DNA from: Planctomycetota bacterium
Lineage (GTDB): Bacteria; Planctomycetota; Phycisphaerae; UBA1845
Length of the DNA stretch: 64,000 bases
Direction: 5' to 3'
Assembly (NCBI GenBank): GCA_016200265.1
Contig: JACQFE010000056.1
Coordinates: 1 to 64,000, forward strand
The position numbers and the translations under genes were made by a program. Within the stretch, counting starts at the first letter, position 1, and every line of letters begins with the position of its first letter. Below the pieces are notes generated by a model that saw only the letters and a list, made by a program, of their open reading frames with translations, ran no database searches and had not been told where the DNA came from. Shown in pieces: positions 1 through 8,292 of the stretch.

Positions 1-275
1 AAGATACGACTGACGCAATTCGACACCTCGCGACTTCGCCGCTTTGACCAGCCTGCGGATTCCCTTGTACAGCAGCTTCGAATCCGTGGGGGAGGTGATG
101 TTCTTCAGTAGTAATGTCTCGCCGCCTCGAACCGCTCCCAGTCGATCTTCCGGGCCAGTTGAATCAGCTCATGCCGGGGATTGAGCAATTGATCGAAATG
201 GGATTGAAACAACTCGAACGCGTCGCGCGATTGCGGTTTGGGCTGCATGGAATCCGTTCCTTGATCAGGTTGCAT
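1..275 (-). pseudogene. Decayed IS5-type transposase fragment (cut by window edge)
   Basis: Reading the minus strand from an ATG at 275 gives an N-terminus with the segment HELIQLARKIDWERFE, typical of the start of IS5-type (DDE) transposases. That frame stops at a TGA after about 56 codons. A second frame then reads KNITSPTDSKLLYKGIRRL followed by LRQSYL, which matches a region normally 100 or more residues further into the same family. The gene has therefore suffered an internal deletion plus a frame change and cannot encode an active enzyme. The rest lies left of the window. I could not identify a terminal inverted repeat. Assignment to the broad IS5/ISNCY group is from motif memory only. 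Confidence 0.7.
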
Positions 276-797
276 CGAATCCGTTCTTGTTTTGCAGGCT
301 TTTCGTCCTCAGGCAGAGGATTTCCGGCAAACTATACCGGCCACATATCGCAATTTCACCCAAAAAATAGCCGGAATGCATGGTTTTTCAGGGGCGACGA
401 ATTAGCCTGACCGAGTAACAGCGAACTTCGCTGATCTGGTAAACTCGCAAAAACGGCGTTGGATCCACAGTTTGACATCTGTGAACTTGAAAATCCGCCG
501 CCCGACATGATTGGGCGCGCAGATTAATTGAGCACTTCCATATCAAGACCCCACTCAACAATTCGCAAGCCGCTAGCGGACTGAGACATCCCAAAACACA
601 ATGAAGCGTGACGATCCGCGAAGCCGTTATAGTTGCGCGCCAGTTTGAATTGACATTGCAGCGCCATTGTTGATACGCTGCCCTTTGGGAGTCTCCATCC
701 GGATCCCCACCGCTAACCTGAAGTTGGGAGGCCCCGGCGCGGATTGAGCGGCTCCGAGCCGTTCATTGGAGTAGTCACTCGCAGTCAAGAGGGGCAA
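276..797. other. Intergenic, no gene recognised
   Basis: Only short open frames without recognisable composition occur here. The left part may hold the end of the decayed insertion sequence; the right part contains a candidate promoter for the protease gene (listed separately). Confidence 0.5.
650..677 (+). promoter_or_regulatory. Candidate sigma70-type promoter upstream of the secreted protease
   Basis: TTGACA at 650-655 is followed after 16 bases by GATACG at 672-677. The -35 is perfect and the -10 is weak. It lies about 120 bases upstream of the chosen start at 798. Pattern match only. Confidence 0.3.
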
Positions 798-1871
798 ATG
801 ACGACAAGGTTTTTGTTTTCACATTTCTGTATCTTTCTCGCGCTCAGCGTGGCGGTCGCACCGGCGCAAAGCACAACAAGTCACCAAATGGAACAAACGC
901 CTCCGATCAAGCTCGGCACATCCGGTGGCAGCGCCAAAGACGCCAGCCGGCGCTTTTGTTGTTCGGGCACAATCGGCTCGGCCGTGCTCTACGACGGCGC
1001 GTTGCACATCCTGAGCAACAATCACGTGCTCGCCCGCGCCGGAAGCGCGACCACCGGGGAAGACACGATCCAGCCCGGGTTGATTGACAACAATTGCAGC
1101 GCGACGGCGAACGTGGTTGGCGATTTCATCGGCAACGTGGTTCCACTCGGAACGGCCAATGTCGATGCCGCGATTTCTATGGCCCGCGCCGGTATGGTGG
1201 ATCCGACGGGCGCAATCCTTGATGTCGGCGTGCCATGCACGGAAATCCAGACGCCAATCATCGGCTTGCCGGTCATCAAGAGCGGGCGCACGACCGGAAC
1301 CACGACGGGCGCAATAACGGCGATTGATTTGACCGTTTCGATTCGGTACCGAACGGGGTGCAACTCCGGACGAAGATTCACTGAATCATATTTGAATCAG
1401 ATCGCGACCGGTCCGATGAGTTCGGGCGGCGACTCAGGCTCGTTGCTCTTGTCGAATAACGGCGCGCTTCGACCCGTCGGGCTTCTCTTTGCAGGCAGCA
1501 GCTCGACGACAGTTTATAATCGAATCCAAGACGTGGTCAGTGCATTCGAAGCGGGTGGGCACACGTTTTCGTTCGTTGGAAACGGCTGTAGCGAGGTAAC
1601 CTCCACTGAAGATGTGGCCGGATTCGCCACGCCAGAATTGAAGAATCTCGAGGTGGTACGCCGACAGAAGTCGCAGCACGAGCGGACCCTCTTCATGTAT
1701 CCCGGCGTGGTCGGCGTGGGCGTAGGAATGGCAGACGACAATCCCCTTCAAGCTGCGATTGTCATCTATCTCGAAACTCCCGATGGCGGGCCGATGCCGC
1801 ACAATCTTCCTGCCCACATCAACGGGACAAAGATACGAATCATCTTCACCGATTCCATCGAGGCGCAATAA
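798..1871 (+). CDS. Secreted trypsin-like (S1 fold) serine protease
   Basis: The product is about 357 residues. Residues 1-25 form a signal peptide ending APAQS, so it should act in the periplasm or outside the cell. A chymotrypsin-like catalytic triad is visible: His76 in SNNHVLA, Asp123 in NVDAAIS and Ser213 in GGDSGSLL. The layout resembles bacterial proteins annotated as Nal1-like or S1-family peptidases that cleave unknown substrates. After the protease domain there is an extension of about 85 residues containing GVVGVGVG, a segment seen in related proteins as a small C-terminal domain of unknown role. I chose the ATG at 798 because AGAGGGG lies just upstream and the signal peptide begins there; an in-frame start at 744 would add 18 unlikely residues. 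No operon partner is apparent. Confidence 0.8.
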   Translation: MTTRFLFSHFCIFLALSVAVAPAQSTTSHQMEQTPPIKLGTSGGSAKDASRRFCCSGTIGSAVLYDGALHILSNNHVLARAGSATTGEDTIQPGLIDNNCSATANVVGDFIGNVVPLGTANVDAAISMARAGMVDPTGAILDVGVPCTEIQTPIIGLPVIKSGRTTGTTTGAITAIDLTVSIRYRTGCNSGRRFTESYLNQIATGPMSSGGDSGSLLLSNNGALRPVGLLFAGSSSTTVYNRIQDVVSAFEAGGHTFSFVGNGCSEVTSTEDVAGFATPELKNLEVVRRQKSQHERTLFMYPGVVGVGVGMADDNPLQAAIVIYLETPDGGPMPHNLPAHINGTKIRIIFTDSIEAQ

Positions 1872-2076
1872 CACAATTGCGATTAGGCCATGGCTCGCCT
1901 TGATGAACGAAACTCCGCGAATCCGGCAAAACACGATACCGCAGCAATTGGCGGGTGTTGAAACGAAAGTCGAGATCTGCCAACCGACCATTGTTTCGAC
2001 ACGCCCAGTCGAGCCCTTGGTGCCACGGTTTGCATCCTGCGGTTGGAACAGGCCCACCATGCCGCCAAGCAATTCC

Positions 2077-2406
2077 TCAAATCAATCCGTTCGTGCAGGC
2101 AATGCGATATCGCACTCTGTCGCCGTACAGCTTGTGATCAAGGAAGCCGAGGATTCGCGAGCGAAGTTCCTTGAAGACCACTTCAGGCTCAAACTCGTGG
2201 ACATTGGTGAACATGAAAAACACGAAGTGCTCGTCGGGAAAATTAACGTAAATGGCGTTGACGATGCCGTTCTCTCCAATTGCACCGACGATGCGCCGGC
2301 CCGACGAGTGCATGTGAATACTTTTCCAATGTCGTAACGGTTGATCTCGGGATTCCGACCCGCGGCAATTGTTGCACTCCGACCACACAATTCTCTTGCG
2401 AAGCAA
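2077..2406 (-). pseudogene. Possible C-terminal remnant of a beta-lactamase-like serine hydrolase
   Basis: The minus strand reads GRRIVGAIGENGIVNAIYVN, then FPDEHFVFFMFTNV. This resembles the last strands of class C beta-lactamase-related serine hydrolases, where a GHGG-like turn is followed by a pattern such as YFPDDDLVVVVLSN. A plausible upstream piece, NRYDIGKVFTC, lies in the adjacent frame, which suggests a one-base frameshift near 2305. No catalytic SxxK or YxN motif is present, so this could only be a dead fragment. The match is weak and could be chance. The rest of the 1872-2450 gap holds nothing else I recognise. Confidence 0.35.
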
Positions 2407-2450
2407 GAGATTGTTGCCGAGATCCGACGCCTTTCGAAGAACCCAAACGC

Positions 2451-3080
2451 CTAATTCCCCTTCTTCATTTCATCAAGTCGTTGTCCGGCGGATTCGGCCC
2501 ACTGATCGATTGCGCTCTTGACGTCGTCGATCGTCGAAAATGGGTTGAGCGTAAACTCTTTTCCTTTGCCGGCGCGGATGGTGGCCGCCAACTGCGTGCC
2601 CGCCACTGAATCGACGACCTCCGCTTCCATCGATGCCTGCGCGCGACCTGCGCCGGTGACCTTGGATGCGGGGTGAATATTGAGATACCACTTGGCATCC
2701 TCCACGTTTGTGATTGCAATTCGGACGCGTGCGACGCCCGCGCCGGGAGCATCCACCACGGCGTACTTGCGCGAGGTGAGCACTTTTTGCATCGCATCGC
2801 GCATGTATTTCGCAACTTCCGCACGCTGCTCAGGTTTGAGCGCGTCCGCCTTCACGTGTATCTCCACCGGGTCGATCATGAATTTCGAATAATGATGAAG
2901 GTCCGGCGAAATGTATCGCATCGTGCTGTCGTCGATCTTCTTGAGTCTTGAATAGTCGTGCAAGAATCCAGTGGGACCTGGCGGCTTCGCGGCACATCCA
3001 AGTACGAGAGTCGCCGCCGCTGAAATGCCGACCCAACGCAATGTTTCCAACTCCAAACAACTCATCCGCTTGTTCTTCAT
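2451..3080 (-). CDS. DUF3313-like lipoprotein
   Basis: A predicted lipoprotein of about 209 residues. The N-terminus has a hydrophobic stretch ending LVLGC, a good lipobox, so it should be anchored in the envelope. The following sequence (DYSRLKKI near the N-terminus, then a domain of about 150 residues with VEIHVKADALKPEQ and an Ala/Val-rich stretch) matches the general look of the DUF3313 family of small Gram-negative lipoproteins, whose function is unknown. The ATG at 3080 is preferred to the much longer in-frame extension: GGAG lies about 8 bases upstream, and the extension has no signal sequence. It appears to be a single gene with no partner. Confidence 0.7.
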   Translation of the reverse strand: MKNKRMSCLELETLRWVGISAAATLVLGCAAKPPGPTGFLHDYSRLKKIDDSTMRYISPDLHHYSKFMIDPVEIHVKADALKPEQRAEVAKYMRDAMQKVLTSRKYAVVDAPGAGVARVRIAITNVEDAKWYLNIHPASKVTGAGRAQASMEAEVVDSVAGTQLAATIRAGKGKEFTLNPFSTIDDVKSAIDQWAESAGQRLDEMKKGN

Positions 3081-3621
3081 TTTTGAACTCCACAATAGAA
3101 CCGCGCGCGGCTCGCAATATAAGAAAGTCTCAATCGGTTGACGCCACGCAAAAAAGCGCACATGCATGAAACACATATGTCGCGACGACTGACACATTGA
3201 CAATACATGAGATTCCAGTAAGGTCAAACATCGGCACGACCACCCAGCAGGGGTCATTACCGAATCCAGCAGTTGGGTGATTTCACTCGGCAGTTGTGTC
3301 AAATGGCGCACGTTGACTTCTGCTGTCGGCTCCAGTGTGGGCCTAGACGCCGCAATTTATGTCGAACAACAAGTTGATGCCAACAGCCCGGGCGGTGTAA
3401 CTTTCGTCGTCAATCGAGGGAGCAAGACGATTCCCAGGGCCGCAAAAGAAATTCCTGATTCTCTGGTTCGCTCCGGTTCGTAAGTATGGTATTTGTTTGG
3501 ATTTATGTTTTTCTCGCCTAGAATGCACCAATCGTCCGGCAGGCGAGCCCGCAGTTCGATACTGGTAACATTCAAGAGCAACACGACTGAACGCGTCGAA
3601 TTGCAGTTCAGGAACCAAGTT
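3081..3621. other. Intergenic region between divergent lipoprotein and efflux operon
   Basis: No convincing gene. It separates the minus-strand lipoprotein from the plus-strand RND operon, so promoters for both should lie here. No regulator gene is seen next to the efflux operon. Confidence 0.5.
3496..3524 (+). promoter_or_regulatory. Candidate promoter for the RND efflux operon
   Basis: TTTGGA at 3496-3501 and TAGAAT at 3519-3524 are separated by 17 bases, about 100 bases before the adaptor start. The -10 is close to consensus and the -35 is weak. Confidence 0.3.
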
Positions 3622-4866
3622 ATGAAGTCAGCACTGCCGCGAAGCGTCGAAATCTTCGCACTCACAATCAGTTTCAGTCTGTTGGCATTCGGTTGTGAAC
3701 GCGCCCCTGAGACTCCAGCTATTCCACCCAGACCACTCGAAGTAACGATTAGCCAAGTAGTTGAGAGGAGCGTTGTGGATTACGAGGATTTCACCGGGCA
3801 CATGGCCGCGCATGACGCAGTCGACGTCCGCGCCCGAGTCCGTGGATATCTGAACAACGTCAACTTCATCGACGGCCAGGAAGTCAAGACCGGCACTCTC
3901 CTTTTCGAAATCGACCCCCGCACATTCGAAGCGGAGCTGAAGAACGCCGAAGGCCAAAAGGCACAATGGATCGCCAAGCGCGACAAAGCCAAGGCCGATG
4001 TGGCTCGTTATGAAGGGCTTGTTCCCACCGGAGCCGCTAGCGCGCAGGACTTGGACAAGGCTCGTGCGGAGCAAGGTGAGGCTGTCGCAGCGATACAGTC
4101 ATCGGAAGCCGCAATTGATCGGGCGAAATTGGATCTTGAATTTTCAAAAATCACCGCGCCGATCGATGGACAAGTCGGACGGGCACTCGTTACGAAGGGC
4201 AATTTGGTTCAAGGTGGGACCGGCGAAGATGCCCTGCTGTCGACAATTGTTTCGCTCGATCCGATTTACGCTTATTTCGATGTGGACGAGCGAACCGCGG
4301 TTCAATTTCGAGAACGACACCGTGCCGCCGCACCGGAAGGCAAGTCCATCCCCTCCGTCGCTGATTTGAAAATCCCAATCCTTTTAGGGCTCGCTAGCGA
4401 AGACGGATTTCCTCATACCGGCATTATGGACTTCGCCAATAACCAGGTGGACCCGACGACAGGCACGATTCAGGTGCGCGGAAAATTCGATAATTCAAAA
4501 CGCGAGTTCAAACCCGGCCTGTTTGCTCGCGTGCGAATTCCATTTAGCGATCCATACCCAGCATTACTCGTTTCCGAATTCGCCGTCGGCACTGATCAAG
4601 GCCAAAAGTATGTCCTTATCGTGAATGATCAGTCATTGGTGGAAAAACGCTTTGTAAAGCTGGGCCCGCTCCAGGATGACGGACTCCGAGTCATTGCCAA
4701 CGGATTAAAATCCGGAGAGTGGATTGTGGTGAACGGATTGCAGCGTGCTCGGCCAGGCAAACCGGTTACACCGCAAAAGGCCGAAATGCCATCGCATCAG
4801 GTTGGCGGTACGGCGCCGGCCGCGCACCCATCGGAAGCGGTAAAGAAATCAACTAACGAAAAGTGA
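3622..4866 (+). CDS. RND efflux periplasmic adaptor subunit (AcrA/MexA type)
   Basis: A membrane-fusion protein of about 414 residues that links an inner-membrane RND pump to an outer-membrane channel. The N-terminus is a lipoprotein signal with lipobox LAFGC. It is followed by the biotinyl-lipoyl half (VRGYLNNVNFIDGQEVKTG), an alpha-helical hairpin rich in Ala/Lys/Glu (about residues 105-165), the second lipoyl half (ITAPIDGQVGRALV), then beta-barrel and membrane-proximal domains (VDPTTGTIQVRGKF). The ATG at 3622 has AGGAA upstream and starts the signal sequence; the longer frame from 3493 does not. The pump gene begins 12 bases after the stop, so this is the first gene of a three-gene operon. 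The substrate cannot be read from the sequence. Confidence 0.93.
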   Translation: MKSALPRSVEIFALTISFSLLAFGCERAPETPAIPPRPLEVTISQVVERSVVDYEDFTGHMAAHDAVDVRARVRGYLNNVNFIDGQEVKTGTLLFEIDPRTFEAELKNAEGQKAQWIAKRDKAKADVARYEGLVPTGAASAQDLDKARAEQGEAVAAIQSSEAAIDRAKLDLEFSKITAPIDGQVGRALVTKGNLVQGGTGEDALLSTIVSLDPIYAYFDVDERTAVQFRERHRAAAPEGKSIPSVADLKIPILLGLASEDGFPHTGIMDFANNQVDPTTGTIQVRGKFDNSKREFKPGLFARVRIPFSDPYPALLVSEFAVGTDQGQKYVLIVNDQSLVEKRFVKLGPLQDDGLRVIANGLKSGEWIVVNGLQRARPGKPVTPQKAEMPSHQVGGTAPAAHPSEAVKKSTNEK

Positions 4867-4878
4867 TCGGATCTTTTC

Positions 4879-7800
4879 ATGTTTGCCACGATATTCATTG
4901 ATCGTCCGGTCTTCGCCTCGGTCATTTCGATCGTCATCGTCTTGCTCGGCGTCGTCGCCATCAATTCGCTTCCAATCGCCCAATATCCCGAGATTGTCCC
5001 CCCTACCATTCAGGTTTCGGCCATGTATCCCGGCGCCAATGCCAAGGTCGTCGCCGACACCGTGGCCACACCGATCGAGCAAGAGGTCAACGGCGTCGAA
5101 AACATGCTGTACATGTTTTCGAAATCCACCAACGACGGTCAGATGTATCTCGATGTGACGTTCAACGTCGGCACGGATTTGAATATGGCCCAGGTGCTCA
5201 CGCAAAACCGCGTGGCCATTGCCGAAGCCAAGCTTCCGGAAGAGGTCAAGCGTCAAGGCGTCACGACCAAGAAGAAATCTCCCGCGATTCTCCTTTGCAT
5301 CAATTTGATTTCACCGGACAACCGATACGATCAACTCTATCTCAGCAATTACGCGACCATTCAGGTAAAAGACGCGATTTCGCGACTTACCGGAATCGGT
5401 GATGTCACCTTCCTTGGCGCCCGCGACTACAGCATGCGCATCTGGCTCGATCCGGAAAAACTGGCCTCGCGCGGGCTGACCGCCAGCGATGTCACGAATG
5501 CACTCAGGGAACAAAACGTTCAGGTCGCCGCGGGGCGACTCGGTCAGCCTCCCGCGCCGGCCGGACAGGCGTTCCAGCTCACCATCAACACGCTCGGGCG
5601 ACTCATGGAGCCGGAGCAATTCGCGGACATCATCATCAAGACCGGCTCGCAGGGTCAGGTCACGCGAATCCGTGACATCGGTCGCACCGAACTCGGCGCG
5701 AAAAACTACGACGTCAACAGTTTTCTCGATGGGAAGCCGTGCATCACGCTGGCGGTGTTCCAACTGCCGGGTTCAAACGCGATCGCCACCGCGGACGGCG
5801 TCAAGGCCAAGATGGAAGAGCTTCAGGCGCGATTTCCGGAAGGCCTGCAATACAAGATCGTCTACGATACGACGGTATTTATCGACGAATCCATTCACGA
5901 AGTCTACAAGACGCTCTTCGAGGCGTTCGTGCTGGTGTTCATTGTCGTGCTTTGGTTCCTGCAAAGCTGGCGGGCGTGTTTGATTCCCATGGTGGCCGTC
6001 CCGGTGTCACTGATTGGCACTTGCGCGGTGATGGCCATGCTGGGGTTCTCGCTGAACAACCTTTCGCTCTTTGGCCTGGTGCTCGCGATCGGCATTGTCG
6101 TCGACGACGCGATCGTGGTCGTGGAAAGTGTCGAACTGCACATGTCGCAGGGACTCTCGCCGCGCGAGGCGACGCGAAAATCAATGCTCGAATTGTGGGT
6201 GGCGTTGATCGCGATCGCCGCGGGACTAAGCTCCGTGTTCATCCCTTGCGCGTTCATTTCGGGAATCAGCGGGCAATTCTACCGCCAGTTCGCATTGACG
6301 ATCGCAGTGGCGACGCTGATTTCGGCATTCAACTCGCTCACCCTGAGTCCCGCGCTTTGCGCGCTCTTGTTGAAGCCGCACGTGCACGGTGAAGGCAAGC
6401 ACAGTTATCGTGAGGTACTTCCGCGATTCGGCATCATCACCCTTGCCGGTCTCATTGCGTATTGGGTACTCCCGAAATACATCGCACCGATATTCGGAGT
6501 TGAGTGGTCAGCGGCCTCGGGACACGGTGAAAGCGAAGTTGAGGTCCACAAGATTGCGCCGCTTACGCTCTGGGGAATTCGAGCTGCGGCCTTCGTCATT
6601 GGCGGCGTTGCCGGTTTCCTGATCAGCGGAATCATTAATCACGTGCTCGACGTGTTTTTCCGCGGATTCAATTGGTTCTTCGATCGCTTGGTCGCAGCGT
6701 ATGGCGCCGTGGTCGGCGCGGTGCTGCGAGTCGGCGTCATCATGCTCGTGATCTACGTGGGGTTGATTTATCTATCGTACCGCGGATTCATGACGGTACC
6801 GGTGGGTTTCATTCCCGAACAGGACAAGGGCTATCTCGTCGTCAACACGCAACTTCCCGATGGCGCAAGCCTTGAGCGGACTGAAGCGGTCGTCAGCCGT
6901 TTGGCCCAGATGGCGGGCGACACACCCGGCGTCGCTCACACAATTGCCGTGCCCGGTTATTCGATTCTCAGCTCAACCAACATCCCGAATCTCGGCGGCA
7001 TGTTCGTCATTCTCGCCCCCTTCGAAGAGCGAAAGACGAATCCCGCTTTGTCCGGGCCGCGCATCGCGGCCGAGCTCCGTCGCAAATTCGTCGGCGTGCA
7101 GGAAGCGGTCGTCGCAGTGTTCGGCGCTCCTCCGGTTGATGGATTGGGCAACACCGGTGGATTCAAAATGCAAATTCAAGACCGCGCCGATGCCGGCATC
7201 GCGCCGCTGCAGGAAGGCGTGGAGAGCGTGGTATCGACTGGAAATGCACAGCCCGGTCTCATCGGACTGTTCAGCAGCTTCCGCGCGAATCAGCCGCAGA
7301 TCTTTGTTGATCTGAATCGAACGCAGGCGAAATCACTTTCCGTGGCGCTTACGGATATTTTCGACACATTGCAAACTTATTTGGGCTCGGTGTACGCAAA
7401 CGACTTCACTCGATTTGGACGCAACTGGCAGGTTAACGTCCAAGCAGAATCAAAATTTCGCCTCGAACCGGATGACATCACCCGGTTGAAAGTTCGCAGC
7501 GCGAACGGCCAAATGGTCCCACTGGGTGCCGTGGTCGCTGTCAAAGAAAGCGCCGGACCCGCGATCGTAAATCACTACAACATGTATCCGTCCGCCGAAA
7601 TCAATGGGGGATCGGCCCCGAATATCAGCTCGGGGCAGGCCATCTCCATGATGGAGAACGTTTCCGACAGAGAGCTTCCATCGACAATGGGCTATGAATG
7701 GACGGAGTTGGCGTTGCAGCAAAAACTGGCTGGGAATACTGCGATCTTTGTCTTTATTCTCGGCGCCGTGCTGGTGTTCCTAGTTCACTCCGCGGAATAT

Positions 7801-8292
7801 GAGAGCTGGTCGTTGTCACTTTCCATCATCATGATCGTCCCGATGTGTATGCTTCCGGCGATCGGCGGCATTTGGCTCATGGGCATGGACAACAACATCT
7901 TCACGCAAATCGGGCTTGTCGTGCTCATTGGATTGGCGGCCAAAAACGCGGTGCTCATTGTGGAGTTTTCGAAGCATCAGCAGGACAAGGGGCTGGGGAG
8001 GCGCGAAGCGACCATCGAAGCGTGCAAGCAGCGATTGCGTCCGATTCTCATGACCTCATTCGCGTTCACGCTAGGTGTTCTTCCACTGGTTCTCGCAAAG
8101 GGCGCCGGCGCGGAAATGCGCGTAGCGCTGGGCGTCGCGGTGTTCGCAGGAATGCTCGGAGTGACCGCCTTTGGCATCTTCTTTACGCCCGTGTTCTATT
8201 CGACGATTCGGTGGATCACGGAACGCAAAGGCGGCGGACATGAACCTGGCGGACACGACGCCCCGCCGAAAGCCGAAGGAGGCAACGCATGA
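4879..8292 (+). CDS. RND multidrug efflux pump, HAE1 family (AcrB/MexB type)
   Basis: The inner-membrane proton-driven pump of 1137 residues. It opens with the family signature FIDRPVFASVISIVIVLLG, followed by the porter domain with YPGANAKVV and the TM4 proton-relay pair in GIVVDDAIVVVE. The second half has the matching QIGLVVLIGLAAKNAVLIVE segment. Typical HAE1 pumps are about 1040-1050 residues. Here roughly 90 extra residues lie between TM6 and TM7 (about residues 505-600), including two additional hydrophobic stretches, which may add membrane helices or a cytoplasmic element. The gene lies between its adaptor and outer-membrane factor and overlaps the latter by 4 bases (ATGA), indicating translational coupling. 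Confidence 0.95.
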   Translation: MFATIFIDRPVFASVISIVIVLLGVVAINSLPIAQYPEIVPPTIQVSAMYPGANAKVVADTVATPIEQEVNGVENMLYMFSKSTNDGQMYLDVTFNVGTDLNMAQVLTQNRVAIAEAKLPEEVKRQGVTTKKKSPAILLCINLISPDNRYDQLYLSNYATIQVKDAISRLTGIGDVTFLGARDYSMRIWLDPEKLASRGLTASDVTNALREQNVQVAAGRLGQPPAPAGQAFQLTINTLGRLMEPEQFADIIIKTGSQGQVTRIRDIGRTELGAKNYDVNSFLDGKPCITLAVFQLPGSNAIATADGVKAKMEELQARFPEGLQYKIVYDTTVFIDESIHEVYKTLFEAFVLVFIVVLWFLQSWRACLIPMVAVPVSLIGTCAVMAMLGFSLNNLSLFGLVLAIGIVVDDAIVVVESVELHMSQGLSPREATRKSMLELWVALIAIAAGLSSVFIPCAFISGISGQFYRQFALTIAVATLISAFNSLTLSPALCALLLKPHVHGEGKHSYREVLPRFGIITLAGLIAYWVLPKYIAPIFGVEWSAASGHGESEVEVHKIAPLTLWGIRAAAFVIGGVAGFLISGIINHVLDVFFRGFNWFFDRLVAAYGAVVGAVLRVGVIMLVIYVGLIYLSYRGFMTVPVGFIPEQDKGYLVVNTQLPDGASLERTEAVVSRLAQMAGDTPGVAHTIAVPGYSILSSTNIPNLGGMFVILAPFEERKTNPALSGPRIAAELRRKFVGVQEAVVAVFGAPPVDGLGNTGGFKMQIQDRADAGIAPLQEGVESVVSTGNAQPGLIGLFSSFRANQPQIFVDLNRTQAKSLSVALTDIFDTLQTYLGSVYANDFTRFGRNWQVNVQAESKFRLEPDDITRLKVRSANGQMVPLGAVVAVKESAGPAIVNHYNMYPSAEINGGSAPNISSGQAISMMENVSDRELPSTMGYEWTELALQQKLAGNTAIFVFILGAVLVFLVHSAEYESWSLSLSIIMIVPMCMLPAIGGIWLMGMDNNIFTQIGLVVLIGLAAKNAVLIVEFSKHQQDKGLGRREATIEACKQRLRPILMTSFAFTLGVLPLVLAKGAGAEMRVALGVAVFAGMLGVTAFGIFFTPVFYSTIRWITERKGGGHEPGGHDAPPKAEGGNA

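Noticed and set aside
1434-2072. Minus-strand frame of 212 codons behind the secreted protease
   Set aside because: Mostly antisense to the protease domain extension; no recognisable motif or ribosome site.
5739-6392. Plus-strand frame of 217 codons inside the RND pump
   Set aside because: Out-of-frame shadow of the pump, rich in Arg and Gly.
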